Positions 10,150 to 21,966 of a stretch of DNA of 64,000 bases are shown piece by piece. Made by a program: the position numbers and the translations under genes. The stretch comes from Bugula neritina (taxonomy: Eukaryota > Bryozoa > Gymnolaemata > Cheilostomatida > Bugulidae). Position 1 is the first letter of the stretch. Every line of letters begins with the position of its first letter. Location of the stretch: positions 12,528,980 through 12,592,979 of the forward strand of contig OZ037771.1 of NCBI GenBank assembly GCA_964035545.1, written 5' to 3'. Under the pieces are notes generated by a model. The model worked only from the letters and a program-made list of their open reading frames with translations. It was not told the DNA's origin and searched no databases.

Positions 10150-11275
10150 TGTTTATACTACTACAACTACTACCACAAGTCACAACTACTACTACAGTTG
10201 CTACTATTACTGCTACTACTACTATTACAACTGCTACTATTACAACAGCTACTGCAACAGTTAGTGCAACAGCTACTGCAACACTACAGCAACAGCTACA
10301 CAACAGCTACAGCATCAACAAACACAGCAATAACAACCACAACAACTACCACAACAACAATAACAGCCACTACAACAACAACCCATAACAACAACCACAA
10401 CATTAACAACAGCAACCACAACAACAACAACCCACAACAACAGCAACCACAACCCACAACAACTACAACAACAGCAACCACAACAACCATCACAACAGCA
10501 ACCACAACAACAACAACCACCACAACAACAGCAACCACCACAACAGCAACCACCACAACAACCACCACTACAACAACAACCACAACAACAGCAACCACAA
10601 CAACAGCAACAGCAACCACAACAACCACCACTACAACAACAACCACAACAACAGCAAACACAACAACAGCAACCACCACAACAACAACCACCACTACAAC
10701 AACCACCACAACAACAACCACCACAACAACCACCACAAGAACAGCACCCACCACAACAACCATCACAACAACAGCAACCACCACAACAGCAACCATCATA
10801 ACAACAACTCACAACAACAGCAACAGCAATCATCACAACAACAGCAACCACAACAACCAGTACAACAACAACAGCAACCACCACAACAACAGCAACCACA
10901 ACAGCAACCACAACAACAACCACCACAACAGCAACCACAACAACTACACTAACGACCACCACCAAAACAATAACAACCGCAACTACTACAACAACCACAA
11001 CAACAACAACCACAACAACAACAACCACAACAAAAACAACCACAACAAAAACATCCACAACAACAGCAACCATAACAACTACACCAACAACTACAACAAT
11101 AACAACAACAACTACTACAGCAACAAAAACCACAACAATAGCAACCATAACAACAACAACCACAACAGCAACCACAGCAACAGCAACCACAACAACAACA
11201 ACCACACCAACAGCAACCACAACAAAAACAACAGCAACCACAACAACAACCACTAGTGGCGGCAGCAGCAGTAGA
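10150..11275. repeat. CAACAACCA-type triplet minisatellite, about 1.1 kb
   Basis: Starts as CTA/CAA triplets and becomes a long array of ACA, CAA, CAG and CCA triplets in 6-15 bp sub-units such as CAACAACAGCAACCA. One strand is almost free of G for about 1 kb. All three frames stay open for long stretches on both strands, so the Thr-, Asn/His- and Val-rich frames of up to about 350 codons are not evidence of a gene. Confidence 0.95.
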
Positions 11276-11439
11276 CTAGTAATAGTAGGGGTTCCTGTCG
11301 CACACATGGTACACAAGTCGTTTCATACATAAAATAAATTATTAATTAATCCTCAAAAATATTAAATAAATTAAATAATTATCAAAAAATATGTGTATGA
11401 AGTTACTGACACCCCACTAGTAGGCCTAGTATTACTACT

Positions 11440-11724
11440 AGTACTATTAGTATCAGTACTACTACTAGACGTACTAGTATTATAAATGTAAGTGTAGTAC
11501 TACTACAACCACTACTACCACCACCACTACTACTAATGCTACCACCACTACTACCACCACCTCTACTACTACTGCTACCGCTACTACTGCTGCTACCGCT
11601 GCTACTGCTGCTACCGCTGCTACCGCTACTACCGCTACTACTGCTGCCGCTACTACTGCTGCCGCTACTACTGCTGCCGCTACTACTGCTGCCGCTACTA
11701 CTGCTGCCGCTACTGCTGCTGCCG

Positions 11725-11760
<36 letters not shown>

Positions 11761-11880
11761 GTACTACTACTACTACTCCTACTACCAATACTACTAGTAC
11801 TACTACCACTACCACTAGCACTACTACTTCTACTTCTAGTCGTTTACTAGTGCTATTATTAGTACTGAGCAGTAGTAGTA
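11440..11880. repeat. CTA/CTG/CCG triplet array in right arm
   Basis: CTACTACTG, CCGCTACTACTGCTG and CTA runs, bounded by TCTAGTCGTTTACTAG. It lies opposite the array at 1862-2110 of the left arm. Leu- and Val-rich open frames on both strands are artefacts of the triplets. Confidence 0.9.
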
Positions 11881-12016
11881 GCACTAGTAAACGACTAGAA
11901 GTAGACTCAAACTTAAAGTTAGGATTTGCTCACAACTGCTATTGCTTACATTTAACCTAGGGGAGCGAGTGGCAAAATAATTATTATGGTATAGTAGTAG
12001 CTTAAAGTTAGTATAA

Positions 12017-12340
12017 CTATATTAATTTAATAGTCAGGTCAACAATCGAAGTTAAAATCTCTGTAGAGCTATTTGAATGTAAGCCCTTTAAAATTAATGC
12101 GGCTCCTTCGAGACGCCTTCTCATTCTGTTGATGTCAAGGTTGAATGTTATAGCGGGATTCCAACAACTTCCTAGTAGAATTCCTTTAGGCCTTGCATTG
12201 TCAGCCGAAACTTTTACTTTTTTATACGCGCTAAGACACTGTGTGTCTACGCCACTTTCTGGCGTTAATACATACATGATCATTTCGATTGAGTGAATCT
12301 CACTTTTAAACTTTGTTTTTTGTCCTGCTTTATATCTCAA
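12017..12340 (-). CDS. Unknown 107-codon open frame, intact arm copy
   Basis: Open frame with protein-like composition: YVLTPESGVDTQCLSAYKK, then KVSADNARPKGILLGSCW, then ITFNLDINRMRRRLEG. A frame-broken relative is at 1507-1740 in the other arm, and most similarity is at the protein-like central part. No family is recognised. It may be an exon of a mobile-element protein, because it lies 50 bp from a divergently oriented THAP-like exon. Start codon is uncertain. Confidence 0.35.
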   Translation of the reverse strand: MRYKAGQKTKFKSEIHSIEMIMYVLTPESGVDTQCLSAYKKVKVSADNARPKGILLGSCWNPAITFNLDINRMRRRLEGAALILKGLHSNSSTEILTSIVDLTIKLI

Positions 12341-12392
12341 GCAACTACATTTTTATTTAATTGTGTTCTCTATCATCTCTACTTCGTTGAAC

Positions 12393-12533
12393 ATGTCGAA
12401 TTCTCCGTGTCCTAAGCAAACTAAGGGTCAAAGAAGCAAGACCACTGGGTCTCGGTGTTATGCATACAATTGCCGCAACTACCAGTATGAGTACTGCAGT
12501 TACAGTAAAGACAAAAAAAATCTCTTTTCACAA
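12393..12533 (+). CDS. Possible first exon with a partial THAP-like zinc finger
   Basis: Start ATG at 12393, 47 codons, then a consensus GTAAGT donor in phase 0. Residues 22-46 read RCYAYNCRNYQYEYCSYSKD and on, with the Cys-x4-Cys and following aromatic/Lys-Asp spacing that opens THAP domains; the rest of a THAP domain (the distal Cys-x2-His) is absent. Its phase fits the transposase-like exon at 13770, with the intron between them filled by the triplet array 12600-13705. Reading it as the head of the P-element/THAP9-type gene below is inference. Confidence 0.45.
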
Positions 12534-12599
12534 GTAAGTATATGGCTTTAGTTACAAAAATCAGTAAAAGTAATACATTAACTAGCGTAACAGTAGGCT

Positions 12600-12965
12600 T
12601 AATAGTTGTGGTAGCGGTGCTGCTGCCTACTAGTAGTACTCTACTACTACTAGTACTACTGTACACTCTGTACTACTAGTACTAGTAGTAGTAGTAGTAA
12701 TAGCTAAGCCTAAGGCTAATGGCTAATGTTATACTTACAGTATCAGTATGATAGTACTACTACTACTACTGCTGCTACTGCTGCTACTACTACTACTAGC
12801 CTACCACTACTACTACTACTAGCCTACTGCTACTACTAGTACTACTACTAGCCTACTGTTACTACTAGTACTACTACTAGTACTACTAGCCTACTGCTAC
12901 TACTACTAGCCTACTGCTACTACTACTAGCCTACTGCTACTACCACTACTAGCCTACTGCTACTG

Positions 12966-13037
<72 letters not shown>

Positions 13038-13097
13038 GCCTACTGCTACTACTACTACTAGCCTACTGCTACTACCACTACTAGCCTACTGCTACTG

Positions 13098-13142
<45 letters not shown>

Positions 13143-13308
13143 GCCTACTGCTACTACTACTACTAGCCTACTACTACTAGCCTACTGCTACTACTACTAC
13201 TAGCCTACTGCTACTACTACTACTAGCCTACTGCTACTACTACTACTACTACTAGCCTACTGCTACTATTACTACTAGCCTACTGCTACTACTACTACTA
13301 GCCTACTG

Positions 13309-13350
<42 letters not shown>

Positions 13351-13413
13351 GCCTACTGCTACTACTACTACTACTACTACTAGCCTACTGCTACTACCAC
13401 TACTAGCCTACTG

Positions 13414-13446
<33 letters not shown>

Positions 13447-13621
13447 GCCTACTGCTACTACTACTACTAGCCTACTACTACTAGCCTACTGCTACTACTA
13501 CTACTAGCCTACTGCTACTACTACTACTAGCCTACTGCTACTACTACTACTACTACTACTACTACTAGCCTACTGCTACTATTACTACTAGCCTACTGCT
13601 ACTACTACTACTAGCCTACTG

Positions 13622-13654
<33 letters not shown>

Positions 13655-13705
13655 GCCTACTACTACTACTAGCCTACTGCTACTACTACCACTACTAGTA
13701 GAGCG
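12600..13705. repeat. CTA triplet minisatellite with AGCCTACTG punctuation
   Basis: About 1 kb of CTACTACTA runs broken at irregular intervals by AGCCTACTG. The commonest unit is CTACTACTACTACTAGCCTA followed by CTG. Longer super-units recur, for example the block from about 12960 is echoed at 13095 and the block from about 13150 at 13450. It lies wholly within the putative intron between the THAP-like exon and the transposase exons. Confidence 0.95.
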
Positions 13706-13769
13706 CTACTTTGGCAATGCAGTTATAATTGAGTGTTGAACTAATATCTTCATTGTGTCATCTACTCAG

Positions 13770-14872
13770 GTGTCTCTTGCTACCCAGTTGCTGTCAGCTT
13801 CAGTGGCTGACTCACTAGATACGCTGAAACAGTTGGGACTCTCTAAATTCCAGCAGTGTGATGCTACCATCAACTTCATTAGGGTTTGTTACAGCTTTTG
13901 GTTTTATTTCTTTAAAATACTGTAACTGCAATCGTCCCATGTTCTGCTGATGTTACTTTTTCTGTAGCGAGTTGATCGGTTGTTTGACATCCTGAATAGT
14001 CGATCAGCAATAGCTAAAGGCTACAAGCAGCCTTTACATCTAAATGGTATCAGTGTCATCACTCCTTTTCTGAAAGATACACGGCAATATTTGCTAGGCC
14101 TAAAGAATAATGAAGGGATACCTCTGTACAAGACCAAAAGGTAGATTTCCTATTAACATAGAAAGTGTTACTTGCTTATATTTCAGATCTAATATGTGCC
14201 TGTCCCTATTTGTGTTATTTACAGACATGTTTGTATTACTGGACTTGTATGTGCCATTGACACAGTATTTGGGTTGGTGGAGACACTGTTGGTGCCTAAA
14301 ACGCTCGACTATCTGCTAATGTATAAATTTTCGCAAGATCCTATAGAGCTGTGGTATGCTATAGCTCTAAACAGCTATGCATGAAGCCCAGTCTGCATGC
14401 ACTTATGTTAAGATTTTCATTTGTTCTCTTACTCTCTTATCTCTTTCCTTCAGGTGTTCGGTTTTTCACTTTGCTTTGATAGTTGCAACTAAGATGGTCG
14501 GTTGGACCAACTGTGTTGAAAAGTGAATTTTTTTGCATGAGCTTAGCGGTTAAAATGCATGCAACATGAAGTATATTTTATTAACTTTTGAATACCAAGA
14601 GACAAAGATGATAAATTTTCAAAAATTTCCAAAACTGTGGTGTCAAAGCAATTGTGCATTTTTTAATTAAATGACTTTTTTGGCTTAATTGCATGCAAGG
14701 TTTTGCTTGTGTTCTAAAAAACATCATTTTTTCTGGGTAAACATAATCCAATCATTAATTGTGAACAGGCAATTGATGTCCAAGCATTTTTTTAATATCT
14801 GTTTTAGGTGGATGGAATAATAACGCATCTGTAACTGGCTTTCAGTCTATCTTTAGAAAATTGGTGACCTGA
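13770..14872 (+). pseudogene. P-element/THAP9-type transposase, C-terminal exons, degraded
   Basis: Four segments with splice signals resemble the C-terminal half of P-element transposases and THAP9. Exon a, 13770-13883, reads VSLATQLLSASVADSLDTL. Exon b, 13968-14140, reads INFIR/RVDRLFDILNSR across the junction and KQPLHLNG. Exon c, 14225 to about 14384, reads ITGLVCAIDTVFGLVETLL and YKFSQDPIELW (family: YKFSQDHLEL). Exon d, from 14808, reads GWNNNASVTGFQSIF (family: NNNPT) and stops at 14872. Phases join a to b to c. The DNA-binding and catalytic middle of the transposase is missing, the end of exon c runs into a stop unless spliced at about 14352, and no terminal inverted repeats are seen. 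It is probably a dead element; a domesticated fragment is possible. Confidence 0.7.
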
Positions 14873-15137
14873 TGTGGTGTACATCCAGGCAACTCAGGAA
14901 ATTCTAAGCCATTAGATAGCACAACTGCTATTCATGGAGACATCATTAGGCATCGAAAATCACCATTTCTCCCTTTTAAATTTACTCATTGAAGTATATT
15001 ATGACTTATTTCAGCACCACATTGCTAAACTAACAAATATTGCTATGCACAAACTAAATTTCAGGCAATGTAGCAACAAAAGTGTACTGTTTAGAGGCCA
15101 GTAATAAGGATGTGGGTAATTAATCGTTAAGAAGTTA

Positions 15138-15305
15138 TTCACTGCGTTTCCATGACTGCGCATAATGCGAATGAATGCTTCGTACGGATTATTTGTGGTT
15201 TGTGGTTTGCAACAACTTATAGTTGCGGTTTCATTCGATGTAACTGTTTCCATTAGCCGAATGAAAAAATCCATTCGCATAATGCGATAATGGAAACGCA
15301 GTGAA
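15138..15305. mobile_element. 168-bp MITE, family B copy 1
   Basis: Terminal inverted repeats TTCACTGCGTTTCCAT and ATGGAAACGCAGTGAA, extending inward through GCATAATGCGAATG and its complement CATTCGCATAATGC, flanked by TA on both sides. The interior carries TTTCATTCGATG and AACTGTTTCC, shared with copies at 41589-41735 and 48129-48294. It is the best-preserved of the three. Non-coding; superfamily is uncertain, although the TA flank suits Tc1/mariner-like or PIF-like elements. Confidence 0.85.
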
Positions 15306-16862
15306 TACAACAGTATTTATATTATAACATTAGATGATAACAAATATTGTTATTGCAATATAATATTATTTTCTGTTTATTCTGTAATTCTATTTTAATC
15401 ACTTATTGCTTTCAGATTAGCACTTGAAAACAGAATTTAAAACTTTGAAAGGTTTAAGGAAATCTGTTACTTGCCTGTGTTGTAAAGCTGTGTCTTACCA
15501 CCGGTTTTTTTATATTATTTATAAACTTTTATACATGTTATCCTTACTGTCAGTGTTCATGTACTAAGGCTGAAATTTGCTTTGCTGTTGCTTTTCATTT
15601 CATTTTGACTAATGTGTTGATCTAATCAATAAATATGTAATGCATTTGTTAGGTTATTGAAGTTATTATCATATATACTTGAAGTACATGCTTCATAAAA
15701 TGATAATTAGTCATGAAATTACAAATACCAAAAGTAAAATAAACAAAATAATTGTTTCAAACTGACTAGACATCCATCCACTTTCCGATTCACATTTTGC
15801 TGCACCTGCAGTAAAACTAGTGTGTGGAGTAAAAATGTTACCATTATGTGGTGTAACAATGTTACCATTTATGAGATAATAAACTTTTTTCAATATGAGT
15901 AAGGTTTTCTTTATTTAAATTGCTCTTAATCAGCAAAAATTGCTATTGCTATTTACAAATTTTATAAAAGTTGTCTTATATTAGCAAAACTGTGCCATTA
16001 TATAGTCAGGTTACATATAAAAGCTACATGAATGGTATATAAAGTATACTAGTTTTAAATATATCATTTAATAAAACTTTTTATAAGTTACACTGAACAT
16101 CAACATGTATACTTGTAATTTGGTAATTTTATACTTTTTGTATATACAAGGCATATTATAATATATAATGAATGTATCATATAATATGTGTGCATGTGTA
16201 TATAATAATTATATTAGAATTTATATTGTAAATTGTTTTATATAAATCCTTCAACATTATTGGAATATACATTCAAAGCCGCATACAATAAATACATGAC
16301 TCATATAATATAGTTTTGTATTAATCAGGCTAATTATGTATATAAATAAAGCAAATTTTTAGAATGATTAATTATTTACTAACCTAACCCGATGAGGCCA
16401 GCCAAAAATAGCAGCACCAAAGTTTTAGATTGACTACTGCACACCATACTTTGCTCTGTGCTCATAGCCAGGAAACTTAAAGGGTTATGATAAAAAGGGT
16501 ACGTGCCCTACCTTCTATAGTATATTGCAGTAGAACTCCTTAAACATACATGCAGTGACATGTGACACATCTCTCATGATATCATATTGATAACTATACA
16601 TGGTATCCTTACAACTTACATCATGGACATCAGCTAAGGAAATTAACAAGTTTTATTGCAATACAAAATATCCATTAGATATATCTATCAACATATTGCA
16701 AACCAGTTTCTTATGATCTGTTGCAACAATTTGCTTGCTTGAAAAAGACTTTTTGTGCATTAATTAATTTTCATTTTTTATAGTGTAGGCAAATGTTGAA
16801 ATTGCTCATCTTATTTTTGAATTAAACAATTTTTGTTTTAATTATCAGGCAATTATATAATC

Positions 16863-16867
<5 letters not shown>

Positions 16868-16955
<88 letters not shown>

Positions 16956-16965
16956 CATATTTGTA
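16868..16965. repeat. (AT)n microsatellite
   Basis: About 95 bp of nearly pure AT dinucleotides, with two ACAT interruptions near the right end. Confidence 0.95.
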
Positions 16966-18282
16966 AATTATAACTTTGCAGGAAATATTTGTGGTTGTTC
17001 ATGTTTCTCTAAACTTATAATTCTTAAAATCTTATAACAGAATTTGCATTTGCTATTTAGAAATACAGAATTCAATTTGTGAGTACAATTCATCATCATA
17101 CTAGATTAAAGCAGGTTTTATGTTGCATATTTTAATTTATGAAAACTACAAAAGAATGCTATAGCGTTATGCCAACACAATAAGTTACAATTATAGCTGC
17201 ACAAATCAATTTAAACATCCATAATAAGTTTACAAAATATAGCAGCAGTGATTAATCAAAGACCGCTGAGTTTTTCAAAAAAGTAAACTGGATATATGTG
17301 AGCTAGATAATGGTTGACAGTTGTAAGCTAACAGCATAAACTAAGGTTTTTATGCATGTAGATGCTAATTAAGGTTTCACCCCAGATAGAAGTTTCCCAG
17401 TTAGACGCTAGGCCCCAACCTTCCCCCATCTCTCTCCAGAAAATGCATATATTGCGCCAAAATAAATAGCCAAGTGGGAAGGGTCTAAGAGGGGAATTCA
17501 GCTAAGCGTTTAACTGGGAAGCGTCTATCTGGCATGACACTTCTAATTAAAAGCTAAAACAAATGTTTATATAGCCCCACTAATTCTATAGACAACATTA
17601 TGTTCTGTAGTTGTTACTGCATGAGTGCCTACCAAAAACCTTTCCTATTTATAGTGACACATAAATATGTTATATGATGCATGGTAATACTGACAACTTA
17701 TCAAAGGTGCAATAATGACTCATTACACAACAAATAATACATGGACAAGCTAGTCTTATATAAAAGATATTTTGATGGCGTTGGCTTTCAAAGATTTTGA
17801 CTTAATGGTTGAACCCTCAACTTTACTATAAAATGACAAAGATATTATTTGCATAAAAATTACTATTCTTCTTAAAACTATGGCCAAATTACAAATAGAT
17901 TTTGAAAGATTTTTTTTTATATAATTATAGACATGTGTATACATACATTTTAAATATTTTATTCATAAACAAAACTATCCTGATATTTTCAACAACAGCT
18001 TACATTTTATTACGAATTGCCATAAAAACACACAGTTTCGGCAAATATATGAAGCATTTTACAATATGACATAATAATACACATTCACAATCATAAATAA
18101 ACAAAGACAACAAATGATATAGATTCAATTCGAAATATGCATTTTGTAGTGTTGAGTTTAGGTAGTAATCTATTGCAGTAATTATCTATACAACACAACA
18201 GCATTGAAGAAAATACACAAGTACAATATGAAGTTACTGTTTACTTAGACTTAGTGTAAACCCATGCAGCTAATTATCACGT

Positions 18283-20084
18283 TTAATAACCATGAATTTC
18301 AATCTCATGCAGGCCTAAGCTTGTTTTAGCATTAAACAGAATCTGAGCAAAGCGGCCACTGATTGGTTGATCACATGTAATCAGAGTGTAGTATCTGTTG
18401 AGATAACCATCAACATATTTACACAGAACTTCTCTGTTAGATCCCGTAAACTCTATATCTTCCTCTACCATAGCAACTGTTACTTCTGTGTTCTCCGATT
18501 TCTTGCTGGAAAGTGTAGCTAAAAATACATAACTCTTATAAACTAAATTTCAATTTGCATCACAATACAAATCTCTCAACATTATGCCAAGATTTTAAAT
18601 GACATAAATCATTTTATTATAAAAATTGTTTTTTTATATTATTTAGCCAAACAACAACAATTTAACATAACTAGAAACGCCTTAAAAATTTATTTCTAAA
18701 TATTTATTAAATATTCAGGTACTCTTTTGCCAGAGGCTAAATACTATATTCAAATAAGAGAAAATATTATATATGATAATTTAGTATAATATATTAGAAT
18801 GAAACTCACACAAAGAAAACCCCTAATAAGTACATATATAACAACCACATTAACATGCTAATTATGCTAATAGAATTTAAACTTGTTAATAAAATGTTTT
18901 GCATTTTACAAATCCTTTTTAAAGTAAACTATCAAAGCAGTTTGTAAATTTTTGTTGAGGCTGTCGTGTATAATATTCATTAAAGGGAAATTGTATTTAA
19001 ATTATTAAAATATGATTGAGAAGTATGTCAGAAAAATATCATACTTTAAAAAAGGTTGCTGCTGGTAATTATGGTTATTATCAAAGCTAAAACTTGAGTA
19101 TAGTACATGTTTCATCAACAAAACTGCATAATACAATTGAATTTACATTTAAAACGATTTAAAATGTTGACAGCCCAGACACAGTGCACATCTCCCAGGT
19201 CTACTCTCCACCATGGTCTAGTTTGAAATTTGCTGTTTGCCAGAGAATCCAATTCATTTGATAGCTCATACAGTCCATCAACAGCGGCTGTGGCTTTATA
19301 CTTGGGCATAAGAACAGATGACAGTTTTGCTGATTTATCTAGATAAAAATATGGAGCTATATTTTTAAAGCTGAATTGTAGCCTAAACTAAATCTTAGCT
19401 ATAGAAAAAAATGTCAATTTCATACTTTTCAACTGCAAAAGAGATTCTTTTCATTACCCACGCATTCAATCATTGGCAAAATTTATCATTAGCAATAGAT
19501 TATTCTTCTGGAAGCAAAAATAAACAAATCATTTAAAATAAAATAAAATAAAAAAGTTTTAGCGGATAAAATGAATTTACTCACTCCTAGCCAGTAATTT
19601 GCTAAAACTTTCTCCAACATCTGCTCTGATGTAGAAATCAGAGTCATCTCCCTGTCCTACAGCATACAGATTAGGATTAACACATGTTTTAACAGAGCAC
19701 TTCTTGGTTAGCCAATCAAATGTGAATCCATTGCATTCTTCTCTTCTCATGCAATCAAAACCACAGTAGCTGGTGGAAATAGCTGTCCCAGAGTCATGTT
19801 GTGAAATGTTGGAGAGAGATTCTGGCATGACATAACTCTTGTAGAGTGCAGTCTGGTAACCAAATGCAGCCAGAGCTGTGAGCCCCATCAATAGTACTGC
19901 AAAACATAAACAAGCTTAAGTCTTTTCAGTTGATGAACGTAACACAAAATATAGTACAATAAAAGCGTAAAGTACTTTAATGTGCATGTTTCTTAGTGCA
20001 TACTTCTTTTTACCAACAATTAAAAAACTTAACAATAAGCAAATCAAACATACCTGTTCTAAATTTCAACAATCTCATTCCCAT
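18283..20084 (-). CDS. Secreted PAN/Apple-like plus F-type-lectin-like protein, 256 aa
   Basis: Four phase-consistent exons: 20084-20054, 19896-19585, 19338-19147 and 18518-18283. The N-terminus (MGMRLLKFRTVLLMGLTAL and on) is a signal peptide joined across intron 1. Residues about 50-90 have a PAN/Apple-like Cys pattern (SYCGFDCMRREECNGFTFDW, then CSVKTC). Residues about 120-256 match the F5/8C-like fucolectin (FTP) fold: AAVDGLYE, the hallmark PWWRVDLGDV, AVNILNR, and a GRFAQILF...GLHEIEIHGY end. Such proteins are secreted carbohydrate-binding lectins, often of innate immunity. The clear His and two Arg of canonical fucose-binding F-type lectins are not evident, so fucose binding is not assured. 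The donor of exon 3 (AAAT then GTAAAT) is the least certain boundary; an in-phase alternative lies 12 bp upstream. Confidence 0.8.
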
Positions 20085-21960
20085 TTCCTTTCTATTATTC
20101 TATCATCTAAGTTATAACTTTATAGCTGAGAGAAAGTTGTTTATTATAGCTGAACCAGATATTACATAACCCAGCAACACTATATTTCCATATTCTATTA
20201 TTTTGAGTGTTTCACTGATATAATGAGTTTAGAAGCATATTGAACAAAGTGCGTGTCACAAAAGATACTGCTTTCAATTATATTTCTTTAAATATATTAT
20301 TTCTTAGACACTTCATATTGATTGCAATCATTTTATTTCAAAATAGAAAAATTAAAGCAGCAACATGAAACATGAAATAAAACCAATAGAAATGTTCATA
20401 AAAGCAAACCAATCTAACACGAAGATACTGCTTTCAATTATTTTTTTTAAATATATTATTTCTTAGACACTTCATATTGATTGCAATCATTTTATTTCAA
20501 AATAGAAAAATTAAAGCAGCAACATGAAACATGAAATAAAACCAATAGAAATGTTGATAAAAGCAAACCAATCTAATCATTTGTTTGTTGAAGTTCTTTC
20601 ATCTGAAATGATGAAATTTATGATTGGAAAAGGCAAAGAGAGCTTCACAAATATGATATAACTCTACTGCATGATCAGAGCATTATAGGCCTTATACCCT
20701 TAGTACAGAGATGTATACAATTAGGTATACATTTTGTAAATCCTCAAAATAATTTTCAAGAAATATTTAATACTTGAACAAGTTTTCTAAAAGTGAATTT
20801 AAGTGGATGTCTAATAAACTACGGGAAAGTTCGAAAAAATGGTTACTGTTGCCGCATGCAATGTGTGCAATTTTACAAAGCAAATGGTTTTGAATTAGTA
20901 TCATTTTAATAGAAGATTTTTTTCAAAGCATGAAAAATTATTCAAAATGGTTCTATTTATTGATTCACCAATCCTAAATTATCATATAATATTATCATAT
21001 TATATCATTATTTATTATATACTCATGGTTGCATGTACTCTAGTATGTTATAAGCAACATTTAGAATTCTGAGTATTTCAGATTTACCAAACATGATCTA
21101 TTAGGTAAAATGACTTAGTATGGTTGTTTTTTTATATGAAATTTGATTCATTATTGACAATTGTAAAAACCCTGCATGAAGCTGTCAGTACATTTTATAC
21201 AGTTATAATAATTTGGAACCTTCTTCAGCTGTTTGCATTAGTATTTATTCTCTATATGAACTTTGAACTATATAGATGCTTAAGAGCACAAAATTTTAAT
21301 GATTAATAATATTTTCTCAGTTAACTATTTCAAAGTATCAAACTTAAAAAAATGTTATATATTGTGGTATATTTTTCCAATGATGGAACTTGTGAGTAAA
21401 TCACTTATAAAATCGGCTTTGGTGATACCTATATTTTTTCAAAACTGTGAAAAAAATCTCAAAAGTAGATGCAATTTTCAACTTAAGTGATAATAATTAT
21501 GTTAGAATCAACATTATATTACAAACAAACTACTGAATTTGATTTAATTAATAGATGCATAATGTAGTGAAATTGTGATAATTTCATTAAATTGAAAAAG
21601 ATACTTCAAACAATGTTTCTTCACGTATAAAAAACCTTGTGATAAACTACATTCCAACAGATATTTAATATAATGAAATAGGCAATACTACAATATCTAA
21701 ATAATGTTCTACCATTGTTGTTAGTAGTAAATTAAAAATACAGTCAATTTTTGTTGAGCAAACAATAGTCAATGTTGTTTATAGTTGCAACAATCAAAAT
21801 TTGTTTCTATGGCAGCCATTGTTTTCATTCTGATTGTTGAACTCAACTCACACGTTAGTCAAAGTATTTTGACAGCTCTCTCCTCTCTGGAATTTTACTG
21901 AAACTATAATTCAAATTTATAATTATTTAGTTTAATGTGTTTTACCAATTATTTTGCTTT
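20085..21960. other. AT-rich intergenic stretch
   Basis: Contains the 160-bp tandem duplication at 20262-20580. Short open frames near 21124-21490 have no protein-like features. No gene is supported. Confidence 0.6.
20262..20580 (+). repeat. 160-bp tandem duplication
   Basis: Two copies starting at GATACTGCTTTCAATTAT (20264 and 20424), nearly identical through CCAATAGAAATGTT and AAGCAAACCAATCTAA. The high identity in AT-rich non-coding DNA points to a recent event. Confidence 0.95.
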
Positions 21961-21966
21961 TTCAAT

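Larger units (their letters stand above)
10058..12275 (-). repeat. Right arm of the large inverted repeat
   Basis: Reverse-complement counterpart of 1505-2662, about twice as long because its triplet arrays are larger (10150-11275 and 11440-11880). Matching unique blocks include GCATGCAACTGGACATAATA near 10060, the CAGTGACACC/CACTAGTAGG area near 11410, GAGCAAATCCTAACTTTAAG (as complement) near 11920, and the TAAGACACTGTGTGTCTAC block near 12233. Similarity ends near 10058 and near 12275. Confidence 0.85.
14873..18282. other. AT-rich intergenic stretch
   Basis: Apart from the MITE at 15138-15305 and the AT microsatellite at 16868-16965, nothing recognisable. On the minus strand, AATAAA signals (read as TTTATT near 17957 and 18007) lie 270-330 bp beyond the stop of the lectin-like gene and could serve its 3' end. 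Confidence 0.6.

Noticed and set aside
10198-11316. Open frames of over 300 codons (Thr-, Asn/His- or Val/Cys-rich) on both strands
   Set aside because: They are produced by the triplet array itself, are open in several frames at once, and have no unique sequence or splice structure.
11480-11884. Leu- and Val/Ala-rich open frames on opposite strands
   Set aside because: Same cause: CTA/CTG/CCG triplets without stops in either direction.
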